A stretch of 33,318 nt of DNA from Candidatus Sumerlaeota bacterium (GTDB taxonomy: Bacteria > Sumerlaeota > Sumerlaeia > JAFGJS01), in NCBI GenBank assembly GCA_016928995.1, contig JAFGJS010000152.1, forward strand, positions 1 to 33,318. Reading direction: 5' to 3'. Positions 16,384-25,205 of the stretch are shown one piece after another. The notes beneath the pieces were generated by a model. It was not told the DNA's origin and searched no databases. It saw only the letters and a program-made list of their open reading frames with translations. Each line of letters begins with the position of its first letter. Positions within the stretch are counted from its first letter, which is position 1. Both the position numbers and the translations under genes were made by a program.

Positions 16384-16459
16384 TAGACCTGTAAACCAAC
16401 GAGAAGAAAGGAAACGAATTGACTTGGATATCCTTCTCCTGGCCATCGAAAAAAGAGCA

Positions 16460-16702
16460 TCACCAGAAATGTCTGTTGGCAAAAGCACGTCCAGAGCCGG
16501 ATTTCAGGTAGCGCTCAAAAGTGGATGCGCGTTGATCGTCGTCAAACCGGATTGCGGTTACAATACGCCACGGCGTATGCTTCGACGTGTGTGGCGAGCC
16601 GCCTTGATTGTGAGTGGCTAATCGTTGCTGGAGGTTATCCGTTAGGCCGATGTAGCGTTGGTCTGGGTGACTGACGCTTTGGAGGAGATAGACGTATTTC
16701 AC
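16460..16702 (-). CDS. small GIY-YIG nuclease-domain protein
   Basis: 80-aa protein with the GIY-YIG fold. KYVYLLQS (GIY-equivalent strand) and RYIGLTDNLQQRLATHN (YIG strand and helix with the catalytic Arg) are followed by TSKHTPW and the late Glu in FERYLKSGSG. GTG 16702 is chosen because it gives the canonical start (M)KYVYLLQS; the frame could open earlier at TTG 16735. Stand-alone proteins of this size are common and their role is mostly unknown. It is read from its own strong promoter about 250 nt upstream through a repeat-rich leader. A link between such genes and short repeats is discussed in the findings. Confidence 0.88.
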   Translation of the reverse strand: MKYVYLLQSVSHPDQRYIGLTDNLQQRLATHNQGGSPHTSKHTPWRIVTAIRFDDDQRASTFERYLKSGSGRAFANRHFW

Positions 16703-16793
16703 GATGCAAACGCCTGCGTTTGGGAGATGAACCAATCAAACATGCATCAATCAGAAGCCCTCCTTCGCTGCGCTCAGCTGGACTACGGCGGGC

Positions 16794-16904
16794 AGCCTTC
16801 GCCAAAACTTCGGCTTCCCAAACAAACCATGGATAAAATTCTGGCTCGCCAGCCGAAGCCTTGGTCAAAGCTCTGGCTCGCCAGCCGAAGCCTTGGCGAA
16901 GGCT
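16794..16904. repeat. direct and inverted repeats in the GIY-YIG leader
   Basis: A 24-bp unit (CTGGCTCGCCAGCCGAAGCC then TTGG) occurs twice, at 16841-16864 and 16873-16896, period 32. In addition 16794-16815 and 16883-16904 are inverted copies matching at 20 of 22 positions, enclosing a 67-bp centre. Each 24-bp unit also contains the small dyad GGCTCGCCAGCC. The cluster lies between the promoter at 16948-16976 and the GIY-YIG start. Confidence 0.85.
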
Positions 16905-16947
16905 AGTGGAGAACCGGGAATCCTGACTCGACCAACCATCGATGGCG

Positions 16948-16976
16948 AGAATATGGGCCAAATCCTTCCATGTCAA
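16948..16976 (-). promoter_or_regulatory. sigma-70 promoter upstream of the GIY-YIG gene
   Basis: On the minus strand a perfect -35 TTGACA (16976-16971), a 17-nt spacer and -10 TATTCT (16953-16948). The predicted transcript starts near 16941, runs through the repeats and then the GIY-YIG frame. Confidence 0.75.
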
Positions 16977-17305
16977 GGGCTTGCGGATGGCCGCGAAATG
17001 CTTCTCTCCAAAGGCGAGAGAGGAAGCGAAATTGACTCGGATTTCCCTTTTTGCTTCAGGCGTCGATTATTGCGATCTTGATCCCACACAACTTGCACAG
17101 CCGCCGGATCTTCTCGATGGTTTCCCCAAGAGAAGCTGATTTTATAAGCACGGTCATTTACTCCAAGACTTTAACGGATCACGGTTAATCTTACATGGTC
17201 GGCGCAACGCCCAACACGGCGCGGGATTGTTCGCCGATGCCTAAAGCGTGATGAACAACTGACGCGAACACTGCGCGCGTATGCGCTAGAATGATCAATG
17301 TTGAT
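16977..17305. other. non-coding spacer
   Basis: No frame here shows a ribosome site plus a recognisable protein, and no clear terminator follows the lipoprotein gene that ends at 17306. The stretch is compositionally ordinary. Confidence 0.5.
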
Positions 17306-18802
17306 TTATGAATTCGGCATTGGTCGAATGAGATGGATCGTCACATTATCAAATTGCGCCTGGCAGAGTACGCCATCATGAACACTGCATACCGCCAGGC
17401 CGGCATATACACTATCCGAAAAAGATATGGTTCGCGAGCCGATCATTTTCCATTGACTAGCATCTGCTGAACAAAACGCTGTCAACTGATTTCCTTTGCG
17501 TTCCAGCCGCACCCAATATGGCGCGCGGCCTTCTGGCGCCTCCGCGATTCCATTGGCTTGAACGCCTGGCGAACTGCGTTGTTGGAAGGCGGTCCCATGC
17601 TCCGGTGAGACAAAGCATAAGGCATATTTCGATTGCGCATCGAGGTTTTCACGAATCATCACCCCTGCTTTTGCCCAGGGGGCGGTATTTCGCAAATTCA
17701 ACACCCGAGCCGTAATCGAGAAATCACCGCTTGTTGTTTGGTAAACGAACCTGAAATCATCGCTTGTGTTCCAGATATCGCTCCCTGATCCTTCAATGGT
17801 GAACACTTCGCCCGCTTTTAAGAATGAACCTGGCGCGCCGGCAGCGCCGATGTCCGAGGTGAGCCAATCCATCGTTAATGATATATCGACGTTGTCGAAT
17901 TCAGCCTGACAGATCACTCCATCATTAACGCTGCATACGGCAAGTCCGGCATACAAGGTTTTCGTCATGGGGATATTTCGAGCGCCCAGATTCAACCATT
18001 GGCTTCCGTCCGAGGAGCAGGCTGCGGTGATCATGTCGTCCTTGCGGGATAGACGCAGCCAGCAAGGCGCGCGCCATCCTGCTTTACCCGCTATTTCCGA
18101 GGCCTCTTGGCCTGTGGCGCCGCGTTGTTGAAAAGAGATGCCACGCCTCGGCGACACAAAACAGAGAGCATATTTCGACTGCGCATCAAGCGTCTCGCGG
18201 ATCATAATTCCGGCTTTGGCCCAAGGCGCCGTGTCGCGCATCGTGCGCACTCGCACCGTCAGCGTGAAATCGCCATGCAATGTTTTGTAGACATACCGGA
18301 ACTCATCCGATGAGTTCCATATGTCGCTGCCCGATCCCTCGATAGTTAAACTGTGATTGAATTCCTTGAATGACCCTACGGCGCCTACTGCGCCGATGTC
18401 CGATGTGAGCCAAGGCGCGCTGGAAAGGTCCATCAACGCACCCGAAGCAGCTATTGAGTCCGGCGACTTCCCTGTGATGTCTTCGGCCCATACTTTATAA
18501 TGATACCATATGCCGGCCGCTGCGGATGCATCCGTGTATGTCTTGGCGTAAATCTTCGTCGCAATCGTTTCATAAGGGCCGTCAATATTCATCGCACGCT
18601 TAATCCCAAAGGCAGCTGTGCTGGCCGGATGGTCCCATTGCAAAACCATCTTGCCGGCGCTGGTGGATGTAGTCAAATGATCAGGCGGTGAAAGCGGCAG
18701 TTGTTTCTGGGGAGGATTACAGGCGATGAAAGCGATGATGATAATCCATGGCCATCGCCGAAACTGATGAAGCGTCCATCGTCGTGTTGATTTACCGCAC
18801 AT
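17306..18802 (-). CDS. lipoprotein with FN3-like domain and two DUF1349-like modules
   Basis: Predicted surface lipoprotein, about 498 aa from ATG 18802. A basic N-terminus and hydrophobic run end in IAFIAC, a lipobox with Cys28. Residues about 35-126 look like fibronectin type III (MVLQWDHP, GPYETIATKIYAKTYTD, WYHYKVWAED). Two modules of about 180 aa follow (129-308 and 311-498). Each contains W(L)TSDIGA, GSGSDIWN, APWAKAGxMIRE, SKYALCFVSP and YAGLAVCSV, the DUF1349 / concanavalin A-like 'regulation of enolase 1' type, which probably binds carbohydrate. No catalytic domain. The start is uncertain: the open frame reaches 18928, but a TACAAT -10-like box at 18920-18915 argues for a start below about 18900. 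Probably a cell-surface glycan-binding partner of the neighbouring fucosidases. Confidence 0.82.
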   Translation of the reverse strand: MCGKSTRRWTLHQFRRWPWIIIIAFIACNPPQKQLPLSPPDHLTTSTSAGKMVLQWDHPASTAAFGIKRAMNIDGPYETIATKIYAKTYTDASAAAGIWYHYKVWAEDITGKSPDSIAASGALMDLSSAPWLTSDIGAVGAVGSFKEFNHSLTIEGSGSDIWNSSDEFRYVYKTLHGDFTLTVRVRTMRDTAPWAKAGIMIRETLDAQSKYALCFVSPRRGISFQQRGATGQEASEIAGKAGWRAPCWLRLSRKDDMITAACSSDGSQWLNLGARNIPMTKTLYAGLAVCSVNDGVICQAEFDNVDISLTMDWLTSDIGAAGAPGSFLKAGEVFTIEGSGSDIWNTSDDFRFVYQTTSGDFSITARVLNLRNTAPWAKAGVMIRENLDAQSKYALCFVSPEHGTAFQQRSSPGVQANGIAEAPEGRAPYWVRLERKGNQLTAFCSADASQWKMIGSRTISFSDSVYAGLAVCSVHDGVLCQAQFDNVTIHLIRPMPNS

Positions 18803-18950
18803 CTTGTCTTCTCTTATTCGCATTCGCCCATTACGATCAAGCGTTCGCCATAACTTCATTAGCGCTCTGCGTCGCGGCCTTTTATTATAAGTAATATGAG
18901 AGCGCCTTTTATTAATTGTATCGGCCAAATTGTCCTACAAATTAATTTTT

Positions 18951-19013
18951 TTAGAACAAATATCTTCCAATCGAAAAATTAGTTTTGTCTTCAGTGAAAT
19001 TCATCATTGTCAT
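18951..19013 (-). CDS. possible 20-aa small protein or leader peptide
   Basis: ATG 19013 follows AGGAG (19024-19020) at exactly 6 nt and opens a frame MTMMNFTEDKTNFSIGRYLF then TAA. It lies in an AT-rich gap between the thioredoxin-fold gene and the lipoprotein gene, 148 nt upstream of the latter. The ribosome site is among the best in the window, but no family is recognised and chance cannot be excluded. Confidence 0.35.
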   Translation of the reverse strand: MTMMNFTEDKTNFSIGRYLF

Positions 19014-19174
19014 TGCTATCTCCTGGAATATTGATTCGGAAATTCTCTGAATATTTCCCTAAAAAAAGATTAATCTCATTCTTTTACGCAATCTGAAATT
19101 CAGGATTGAGCCTCTTCCAACGCCTTGCGGAACAACGGAATAGAAATAAAATTCGCAGGCGAGGCCGCTGAAAA

Positions 19175-20872
19175 CTATTGAACGGGAGTGTAATATTTCC
19201 CCAGCCATTTCATAAACGCTTCGGCTTTCTGGCCATAACAGACAAATGATTCCGTTGAGCCGTCATGCAATTGGATGACAGCTGTCGGGACGATGAAAGG
19301 GTTATATTTTTTTGCCATCGCTGGATTTTGATCGACGTCAATCCATTCGATTTTTGTCTCGGGAAATTTTTCGGCTAATTGAGAGTTTTCAAGCTCAATC
19401 GTGAACTGGTCGCACTTCAAGTTGCCAGGTTTATAAAATATGAAAAGCCGTTTGGATGGCGTAGACGCTTGTGCGACTTCTGTTTGGTTCGTTTCGCTAA
19501 TGGGCGGCTTCGTGTCGCCATAGACCTCGCCGGCTGTGCCGGCTATGGCTTGGATTGGAATGACATCAACATTGTCGAACTGGGCCTGACAAATTGTATC
19601 GTCCACCATGCTGCAGACGGCAAGACCGGCATAGATGTTTTGAGCCTTCGGAATATCAAGCGAACCTAGAAACCTCCACTCAACGCCATCTTGAGAAGCG
19701 TGAGCGCTGATTGAATTCCCAACGCGTTGTAATTGCACCCAGCAGGGAGCGTCGATATTGCCTGCTTCAATAAAACTTATTGCATCTTTGCCTGCGTCTG
19801 GGCGAAGCTGAAAAGCGATGCCATGCTCGGGTGAAAGATAGCAGTAGAAGTAGCCGGAGTCCGCTTCGAGTGTATCGCGAATCATCACCCCTGCCTTGGC
19901 CCAAGGCGCAGTGTGATCCATGCTCAGCACTCGCGCAGTCAATTTAAAATCACCGTCAATGCCTTTGAAGACATACCGGAATCCATCCGCCCTCCCCCAA
20001 ACATCCGAGCCTGCTCCTCCAATGCTGAAAACGCCGTTGTTTTGCCGGAAGGATCCAGCAACGCCAACATCGCCAATATCTTTTGCATTCCATTGCTGCA
20101 TCCCTGTTTGATATTCATTATGTCCCTCGCTCCCATTGGCAACAATGCTCACATTGTCGAATTGCGCCTGGCAAAGAACACCGTCATTGACGCTGCAGAC
20201 AATGAGGCCGGCGTAAACATCGGCGTTCATTTGAATGTTGCAATAGGCGATCTGTATCCATTGGAAGCCGTCGGAAGAATGATATGCCGTAAATAAATCT
20301 CCTTTGCGTGATAAACGTATCCAGCAAGGAGGCGCAAATCCCGTCACCTCGTTTGCTGCTCGATCAACGTTGCCGCCTTCTTCCATTCGAAATTGATTAC
20401 AAATGCCGCTAGGTGACATGAAACAATGTACACACTTCGAATCGTCCGCAAGGGTTTCGCGAATCATCACTCCTGCTTTGGCCCAAGGCGCGGTGTTTTG
20501 CATCTTGACCACCCGAGCCGTCAACATAAAATCACCGCTGATTTCCCGATAGACATACCTGAATGCATCCGCTTGGTACCAGATATCCGCTCCCGATCCC
20601 TGAACGGTAAAAACGCCCGCGTTTTCAGTAAAAGAACCAACGGCTCCGACATTTCCAATATCGTGGCTTAACCATTGAGCAAATACCGGATTGGCTGAAA
20701 AAAAGATCAACAGCAGCAGACATTGCATGCCGAGAAATCCTAATCGCCATTGACGATATTGGCGTAATTCTTCCGTCAAACGCCCGATCCGTTCAGAGCG
20801 CACGTGGCATGTTGCTTCGATTTTTAACATGCCGCGTAAGGTATATGGCCGATTCATTTTTATTAAATCCAT
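19175..20872 (-). CDS. secreted protein: two DUF1349-like modules fused to a thioredoxin fold
   Basis: About 565 aa. The hydrophobic run CLLLLIFFSANPVFA (near 50-64) precedes the first module, so it is exported, although about 48 residues precede the run; a later ATG (20728) would give a short signal peptide without basic residues. Two DUF1349-like modules lie at about 67-250 and 265-440. A linker follows, then a thioredoxin-like domain from about 473 to the end: LFIFYKPGNLKCDQF, IEWIDVDQNPAMAKKYN, and the cis-Pro strand FIVPTAVIQL. The usual CxxC is reduced to one cysteine (C487; Asn/Leu/Lys before it), so a disulfide oxidoreductase mechanism is doubtful. It lies 103 nt after the GH29 gene. 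The combination of sugar-binding-like modules and a redox-like fold is unusual. Confidence 0.82.
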   Translation of the reverse strand: MDLIKMNRPYTLRGMLKIEATCHVRSERIGRLTEELRQYRQWRLGFLGMQCLLLLIFFSANPVFAQWLSHDIGNVGAVGSFTENAGVFTVQGSGADIWYQADAFRYVYREISGDFMLTARVVKMQNTAPWAKAGVMIRETLADDSKCVHCFMSPSGICNQFRMEEGGNVDRAANEVTGFAPPCWIRLSRKGDLFTAYHSSDGFQWIQIAYCNIQMNADVYAGLIVCSVNDGVLCQAQFDNVSIVANGSEGHNEYQTGMQQWNAKDIGDVGVAGSFRQNNGVFSIGGAGSDVWGRADGFRYVFKGIDGDFKLTARVLSMDHTAPWAKAGVMIRDTLEADSGYFYCYLSPEHGIAFQLRPDAGKDAISFIEAGNIDAPCWVQLQRVGNSISAHASQDGVEWRFLGSLDIPKAQNIYAGLAVCSMVDDTICQAQFDNVDVIPIQAIAGTAGEVYGDTKPPISETNQTEVAQASTPSKRLFIFYKPGNLKCDQFTIELENSQLAEKFPETKIEWIDVDQNPAMAKKYNPFIVPTAVIQLHDGSTESFVCYGQKAEAFMKWLGKYYTPVQ

Positions 20873-20975
20873 CTTCGCTTTTTTCAATCATTCCGTGGGG
20901 GAGCGCTTGAAAGTTGAATCCGGGCAATATCCTATTCGGATCTTTTTCGTATTTATCTTGCTGCGACAGAGCGGT

Positions 20976-23597
20976 TCATGGCTCGATCGAAACGTCAGTG
21001 AACTGCGCCTGGCATATTGAGCCATTATTGACGCTGCACACGGCAAGACCGGCATACAAACTGTCGCTCATGGAAATATTACAAGAACCCATCGAGATCC
21101 AATCGGCGCCATTCATCGAGTAATATGCGCTGACCGTGTCTCCTTGGCGAAGCAACCGCACCCAGCCAGGAGCATGCGTATTCTTTGCTTCAGCGGCTCC
21201 TGAAGAGGCTCTCCCTGTTTCGCTGCGTTGTTGAAAAGCGATCCCCTGTGTGGGCGAAACAAAACAAAGCGCATACTTTGAATCCGCATTGAGCGTGTCG
21301 CGGATCATCACGCCAGCTTTAGCCCAAGGGGCCGTATTATCCATGCTTTGCACTCGAGCTGTCAATGTAAAATTGCCGGCAAGCGCCTTGAAGACGAAAC
21401 CAAATTCGTCGGATGAATTCCAGATATCCGAACCTGAGCCTCGAACTGTATAAACATCTCCGCTCCTTGCATACGATCCCGCAATGCCGACAGGTCCGAT
21501 ATCCTGGCTCATCCATTCGAGATTCAATGATCCGGGAACAGCGGCGGAGACTAATGAGGAATACATTGATCGCCCGGCATCGTTCCTCGCCGATACTTTA
21601 TAAAAATATAGAATTCCCAGTTTTGCGGATAAATCCGTATATCTTTTTTCTTTTATTCCGGACGCTATCGTCTCAAAAGGACCATTGCTGTTTTGTGCGC
21701 GCATGATGTCATAGGTGTCCGATGGCGATGCGTGCCTCCACCGTAAAATCACCTGACCGGGAGCGATGTTCGCCTCCAAATCGCTTGGCGGCATGATGTT
21801 GAGGGATTTGTTGAGTCTGACTTTGAAACAAACCGCTATTCTGAACGGCATCATGTTTGGACATGTGATAACCAAACCATCGTCTTGTTGCTGCCATTGG
21901 ATATCAGCATCACAGCCCAGCAATGAAACCGACTGGATTGCCCCGCGCTCCAGCCCCGAATCGTCGCCTAAAGAAACAATTCTGATTTTTTGTCCAGGCG
22001 ATGGCACAGCCATACAGTAGGCGTAGAGTGAGCCGTCCGCGCCAACGGTGAAACGAAAGTCTTGCGTGCTGAACGGAAAATCGGCCTGATGCCTGCCGAG
22101 TTTTCCATATGGAAGCGCCTTAAGATTTGCGTCAATGTCGCCGTCTTCGCCAGCCCGGATCCATGCATGGCTGCCATAAATCCCCTCGCCATTGATCCGC
22201 ATCCATTCGCCGATTTCCTTCAGCATGCGTGTGCTACCTTCATCGAGCGAGCCGTCCGGAAGCAAGGAAACGCATATCGCCGCGCCGCCGTCACGCGAGA
22301 CGCATTCGAGCAGATACCGCACTACAATGCTTGGATCATAATAGAAGCCCGGAGCATAAAACCAGTCGCCGACAGGCATATCGCCGATCCACGGTTGATC
22401 GTGTTTGATGTCGCGAGGATAGTTGTTCTCGAAGGTCGTTAAAACGCCATTGTCGGGCCCATGGAACTTGACGATGCTGAAGGTGTCGGGCTTGCCGCGC
22501 CGCTGCAAAGTGCGATTGTAGTAATGCGCAATCACCCGCTGCATAGCGTCGCATTTATAGCCGGTTCCGGTGTGATCGCCGCTGAAGGGTTGCGGTCCTG
22601 TGCCATCGGTGTAAATGAAATCCGGATCGTAGTGCTCCACCACGTCGATGATCCGCAGTGACCACTGCAGGGCGTACCAATGGGCATAGGCCAGATGGTT
22701 AAAGAAAATACCATCGTCGGGCGGACTCCATCCCGTGTGCGCGGCTCGATCCACGCTTTTGTATTCCCGCAAATCAATGCCGTAAAGCAAACGGGGATCG
22801 AGCCCTTCCCACCATTTGCCTACGCCATCGGCTAATGTTAAATTGCCGTCATAAGGCACGCCTGTCTTCGCACCATGCTTGTCGCTGCCGAAAGCAGCCT
22901 GCCACCACCACCAAGTGTACTCATGGTGAAACGCGACTCCGTAATGCATACCCGCCGCCCGGCAGGCTTTCGCCCATTCTCCGAGCAGATCACGCTTCGG
23001 TCCGATTCGCATAGAATTCCACGGATGATACCGCGAATTCCAGAGGTCGAAGTTGTCATGGTGCACGCCCTGGATCAGCAGGAAGCGCGCGCCCGCATCA
23101 TGATAAATCTGCACCAATCGAGCCGGATCAAGTTTGTCTGGATTCCATTCACGAAGCACGTCCTTGTAGCCGACTTCTGACGGATGGCCGAAGTTTTTCA
23201 GATGATTCCTGTAGGGCTGCTCGCCTTCCTTGTATAGATTGCGCGCGTACCAGTCGCCGCTTTCCCCGGCCGATTGCGGGCCGAAATGCACCCAGATGCC
23301 GAACTTGGAGTCGCGCAGCCACTGCACTTCATCAGGGCAGTTTTCGTTGATCGACCGCCAAGTCGGCTGAAATGGACCATCTGCAATCGGAAACTCCATT
23401 TTCACTTCTGGAAAGGCTGCGGAATCGCCCAACGGCACACTGTCGACCGGTTTTGGCGCCGGTGCCTCCGGTATCGGCGGCAATGCCGAAAGTTGATATT
23501 CCTGCGCGCTGTTACCTGCCGAGTTGATGGACATCAAGATCCCTCCTGTCCAGAGTAACACATTCATTATTCGCTTTGTGAGATGTTTCAGACTCAT
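20976..23597 (-). CDS. secreted GH29-type alpha-L-fucosidase with FN3 and DUF1349-like modules
   Basis: 873 aa. Hydrolyses terminal alpha-L-fucose from glycans outside the cytoplasm. ATG 23597 follows TGGAGGGG by 4 nt and opens a signal peptide (SLKHLTKRIMNVLLWTGGI). The GH29 barrel spans about 80-420: FGIWVHFGPQSAGESGDWY, LIQGVHHDNFDLWNSRY, GPKRDLLGEWAKACR, and YTDG with Asp331 in the place of the known nucleophile. A beta domain, an FN3-like domain (about 610-700) and one DUF1349-like module (about 703-873) follow. It differs from classic GH29 by VHHDNFD where KHHDGF is usual and by a WWWWQ run near 229. The acid/base residue cannot be assigned. It follows the aldo/keto reductase by 43 nt, in one probable operon with fucose-metabolism genes. 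Confidence 0.88.
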   Translation of the reverse strand: MSLKHLTKRIMNVLLWTGGILMSINSAGNSAQEYQLSALPPIPEAPAPKPVDSVPLGDSAAFPEVKMEFPIADGPFQPTWRSINENCPDEVQWLRDSKFGIWVHFGPQSAGESGDWYARNLYKEGEQPYRNHLKNFGHPSEVGYKDVLREWNPDKLDPARLVQIYHDAGARFLLIQGVHHDNFDLWNSRYHPWNSMRIGPKRDLLGEWAKACRAAGMHYGVAFHHEYTWWWWQAAFGSDKHGAKTGVPYDGNLTLADGVGKWWEGLDPRLLYGIDLREYKSVDRAAHTGWSPPDDGIFFNHLAYAHWYALQWSLRIIDVVEHYDPDFIYTDGTGPQPFSGDHTGTGYKCDAMQRVIAHYYNRTLQRRGKPDTFSIVKFHGPDNGVLTTFENNYPRDIKHDQPWIGDMPVGDWFYAPGFYYDPSIVVRYLLECVSRDGGAAICVSLLPDGSLDEGSTRMLKEIGEWMRINGEGIYGSHAWIRAGEDGDIDANLKALPYGKLGRHQADFPFSTQDFRFTVGADGSLYAYCMAVPSPGQKIRIVSLGDDSGLERGAIQSVSLLGCDADIQWQQQDDGLVITCPNMMPFRIAVCFKVRLNKSLNIMPPSDLEANIAPGQVILRWRHASPSDTYDIMRAQNSNGPFETIASGIKEKRYTDLSAKLGILYFYKVSARNDAGRSMYSSLVSAAVPGSLNLEWMSQDIGPVGIAGSYARSGDVYTVRGSGSDIWNSSDEFGFVFKALAGNFTLTARVQSMDNTAPWAKAGVMIRDTLNADSKYALCFVSPTQGIAFQQRSETGRASSGAAEAKNTHAPGWVRLLRQGDTVSAYYSMNGADWISMGSCNISMSDSLYAGLAVCSVNNGSICQAQFTDVSIEP

Positions 23598-23640
23598 CTT
23601 ACCCCTCCAATTGAACCCGGATTCAACTCCCAAGCATTGT

Positions 23641-24675
23641 TCATTGCGCGATCCTTCCGTCAATATCCCAGAGGTCTTGCCAGGATTGGTTTTCCTTCCA
23701 GAGGAACACCTGGCCTTTGATCAGGCGGCAATTTTTGTCGATCCCGGCGATGGCCCGCATCTCTACATCGCTGAGCGGTTCGCTGAGGACTGCGCGGAGG
23801 TTGCTCAAATACTGCGAGCGCTTGACGGAAAAAGGAATCACTGCCTGGCCGCGCTGCACGGCCCACTTGATGCAGATCTCCGCCGGATGAACGCCTCGCT
23901 GATCCGCGATCTCTATGATGACAGGATCTTCCAGATCCACTGTGTCCTCATCCGTGCGATCACGCGCCGGCCGGCTGGGCGAACCTAACGGACAAAATCC
24001 AACCGGGATGATGCCATGATCCACGATAAACTGGAACAATTCCGGCTGCTGAAAATGCGGATGTAGTTCCATTTCATTGACAGCGGGTTTGATCGCGCAA
24101 TCGCGTAGAAGCAGTTTCAGTTTAGGGATGGTCATGTTCGAACAGCCGATGTTGCGCACCCATCCCATCTCCACCAGCTTCTCCAACTGCCGCCAGGTCT
24201 TCATGTAATTTTCATGGATATACGGCTGGGCCGATGCGCTGCGTGATGTCACATCGCAGCCCGGGGCATGATAATTCGGAAAAGGCCAATGGATCAGATA
24301 GAGATCGAGATGATCCAGTTGCAAATCCTTCAACGTCTTTTCACAAGCCGGTATCACGTTCTTTTCAGCATGCATATCGTTCCACAGTTTCGATGTGATC
24401 CAGAGCTCCTCGCGTGAAACGCCGCCTTTCATGATCCGCCGTAAGGCATACCCGATCTCCGCTTCATTGCCATACACCGCCGCGCAATCGAAATGCCGAT
24501 AACCCGCCGCCGCCGCGCCCTCCACGGCCGCGGCGATCTGAGCGCTGGAATAAGTGTCCGAACCGAACGTCCCCAGGCCAAGCATGGGCATGCGATCCCC
24601 GCTGGAAAGATTGACACAAGGAACACGGGATGAAACATCGACGTTCGCGCCATTCTCTGAACTCGACATAAACAT
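23641..24675 (-). CDS. aldo/keto reductase
   Basis: 344-aa NAD(P)H-dependent oxidoreductase with the AKR tetrad: Asp and Tyr in RHFDCAAVYGNE, Lys in LWITSKLWN, His in LYLIHWPFP. NIGCSNMTIPKL and PAVNEMELHPHFQQ are further family blocks; the cofactor loop is VIPFSVKRSQYLSNL. ATG 24675 follows GGAG by 7 nt. It lies 29 nt after the FucU-like gene and 43 nt before the GH29 gene. Context suggests oxidation of L-fucose or reduction of a fucose breakdown product such as lactaldehyde; the sequence does not decide. Confidence 0.93.
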   Translation of the reverse strand: MFMSSSENGANVDVSSRVPCVNLSSGDRMPMLGLGTFGSDTYSSAQIAAAVEGAAAAGYRHFDCAAVYGNEAEIGYALRRIMKGGVSREELWITSKLWNDMHAEKNVIPACEKTLKDLQLDHLDLYLIHWPFPNYHAPGCDVTSRSASAQPYIHENYMKTWRQLEKLVEMGWVRNIGCSNMTIPKLKLLLRDCAIKPAVNEMELHPHFQQPELFQFIVDHGIIPVGFCPLGSPSRPARDRTDEDTVDLEDPVIIEIADQRGVHPAEICIKWAVQRGQAVIPFSVKRSQYLSNLRAVLSEPLSDVEMRAIAGIDKNCRLIKGQVFLWKENQSWQDLWDIDGRIAQ

Positions 24676-24704
24676 AAATAGACTCCAGTGGCTTGAATGA
24701 ATAA

Positions 24705-25205
24705 TCAGTAGATCGCATTTCGCAGTTTGGCTTCTTGTGCGTCGCTCCAGTAACCACATTTCAACTGCAGAAATATCGAGGTGTAGGGAAGCGTTATCGT
24801 GGTCTTCAACAACAAAATCTCAAACAACCGCGCAGCCGCGTCGACTTGCTCGATCAAACCGTTATGCGGATGCGTCTCTAATGGATAATCGCCAAGGAGC
24901 CGATTCAATTCCCGCCGGTGCGCATCAATGCCAGGCGCATCAGCCTCCTGGATCAAATCAAGTTCCTCATCAAGCATGATATGCGGTCGAATGTGCGGGC
25001 ATTGCTGCAAAACGCTCAACGTCTCCTCGATTACAGCCAAATGTGTTTCACCCGTGCAAATGCTTTGAATCCCTGCCTTGCAGTGCGACGGATAAGCGCT
25101 GTCGGCAACGACGATCCAATTGCGGTGCCCCAGTAGCGGCAACCGTTGGTGCAGCGCCGTTCGCCAAAGGGCCGGAGTTTGAAGGGATTGATCCAATTCA
25201 ATCAT
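24705..25205 (-). CDS. RbsD/FucU-family sugar mutarotase
   Basis: 166-aa RbsD/FucU-fold protein; known members interconvert alpha and beta anomers of L-fucose or pyranose and furanose forms of ribose. Seen: LPLLGHRNWIVVADSAYP near 23-40, matching GHGDEIVIADANFP of FucU, and the late YTSIFLQLKCGYW near 145-157, the place of the catalytic Tyr strand. It is longer than E. coli FucU (140 aa) by a central insertion. The start overlaps the dehydrogenase stop by 4 nt (ATGA). With a fucosidase downstream, fucose is the likely sugar. Confidence 0.85.
   Translation of the reverse strand: MIELDQSLQTPALWRTALHQRLPLLGHRNWIVVADSAYPSHCKAGIQSICTGETHLAVIEETLSVLQQCPHIRPHIMLDEELDLIQEADAPGIDAHRRELNRLLGDYPLETHPHNGLIEQVDAAARLFEILLLKTTITLPYTSIFLQLKCGYWSDAQEAKLRNAIY

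Noticed and set aside
16794-16904. CRISPR array
   Set aside because: Only two direct units with an 8-bp gap between them, no spacers of constant length and no cas genes.
16635-16976. 113-codon minus-strand frame upstream of the GIY-YIG gene
   Set aside because: Its start coincides with the -35 box of the promoter and its body is the repeat cluster; it is not a protein.
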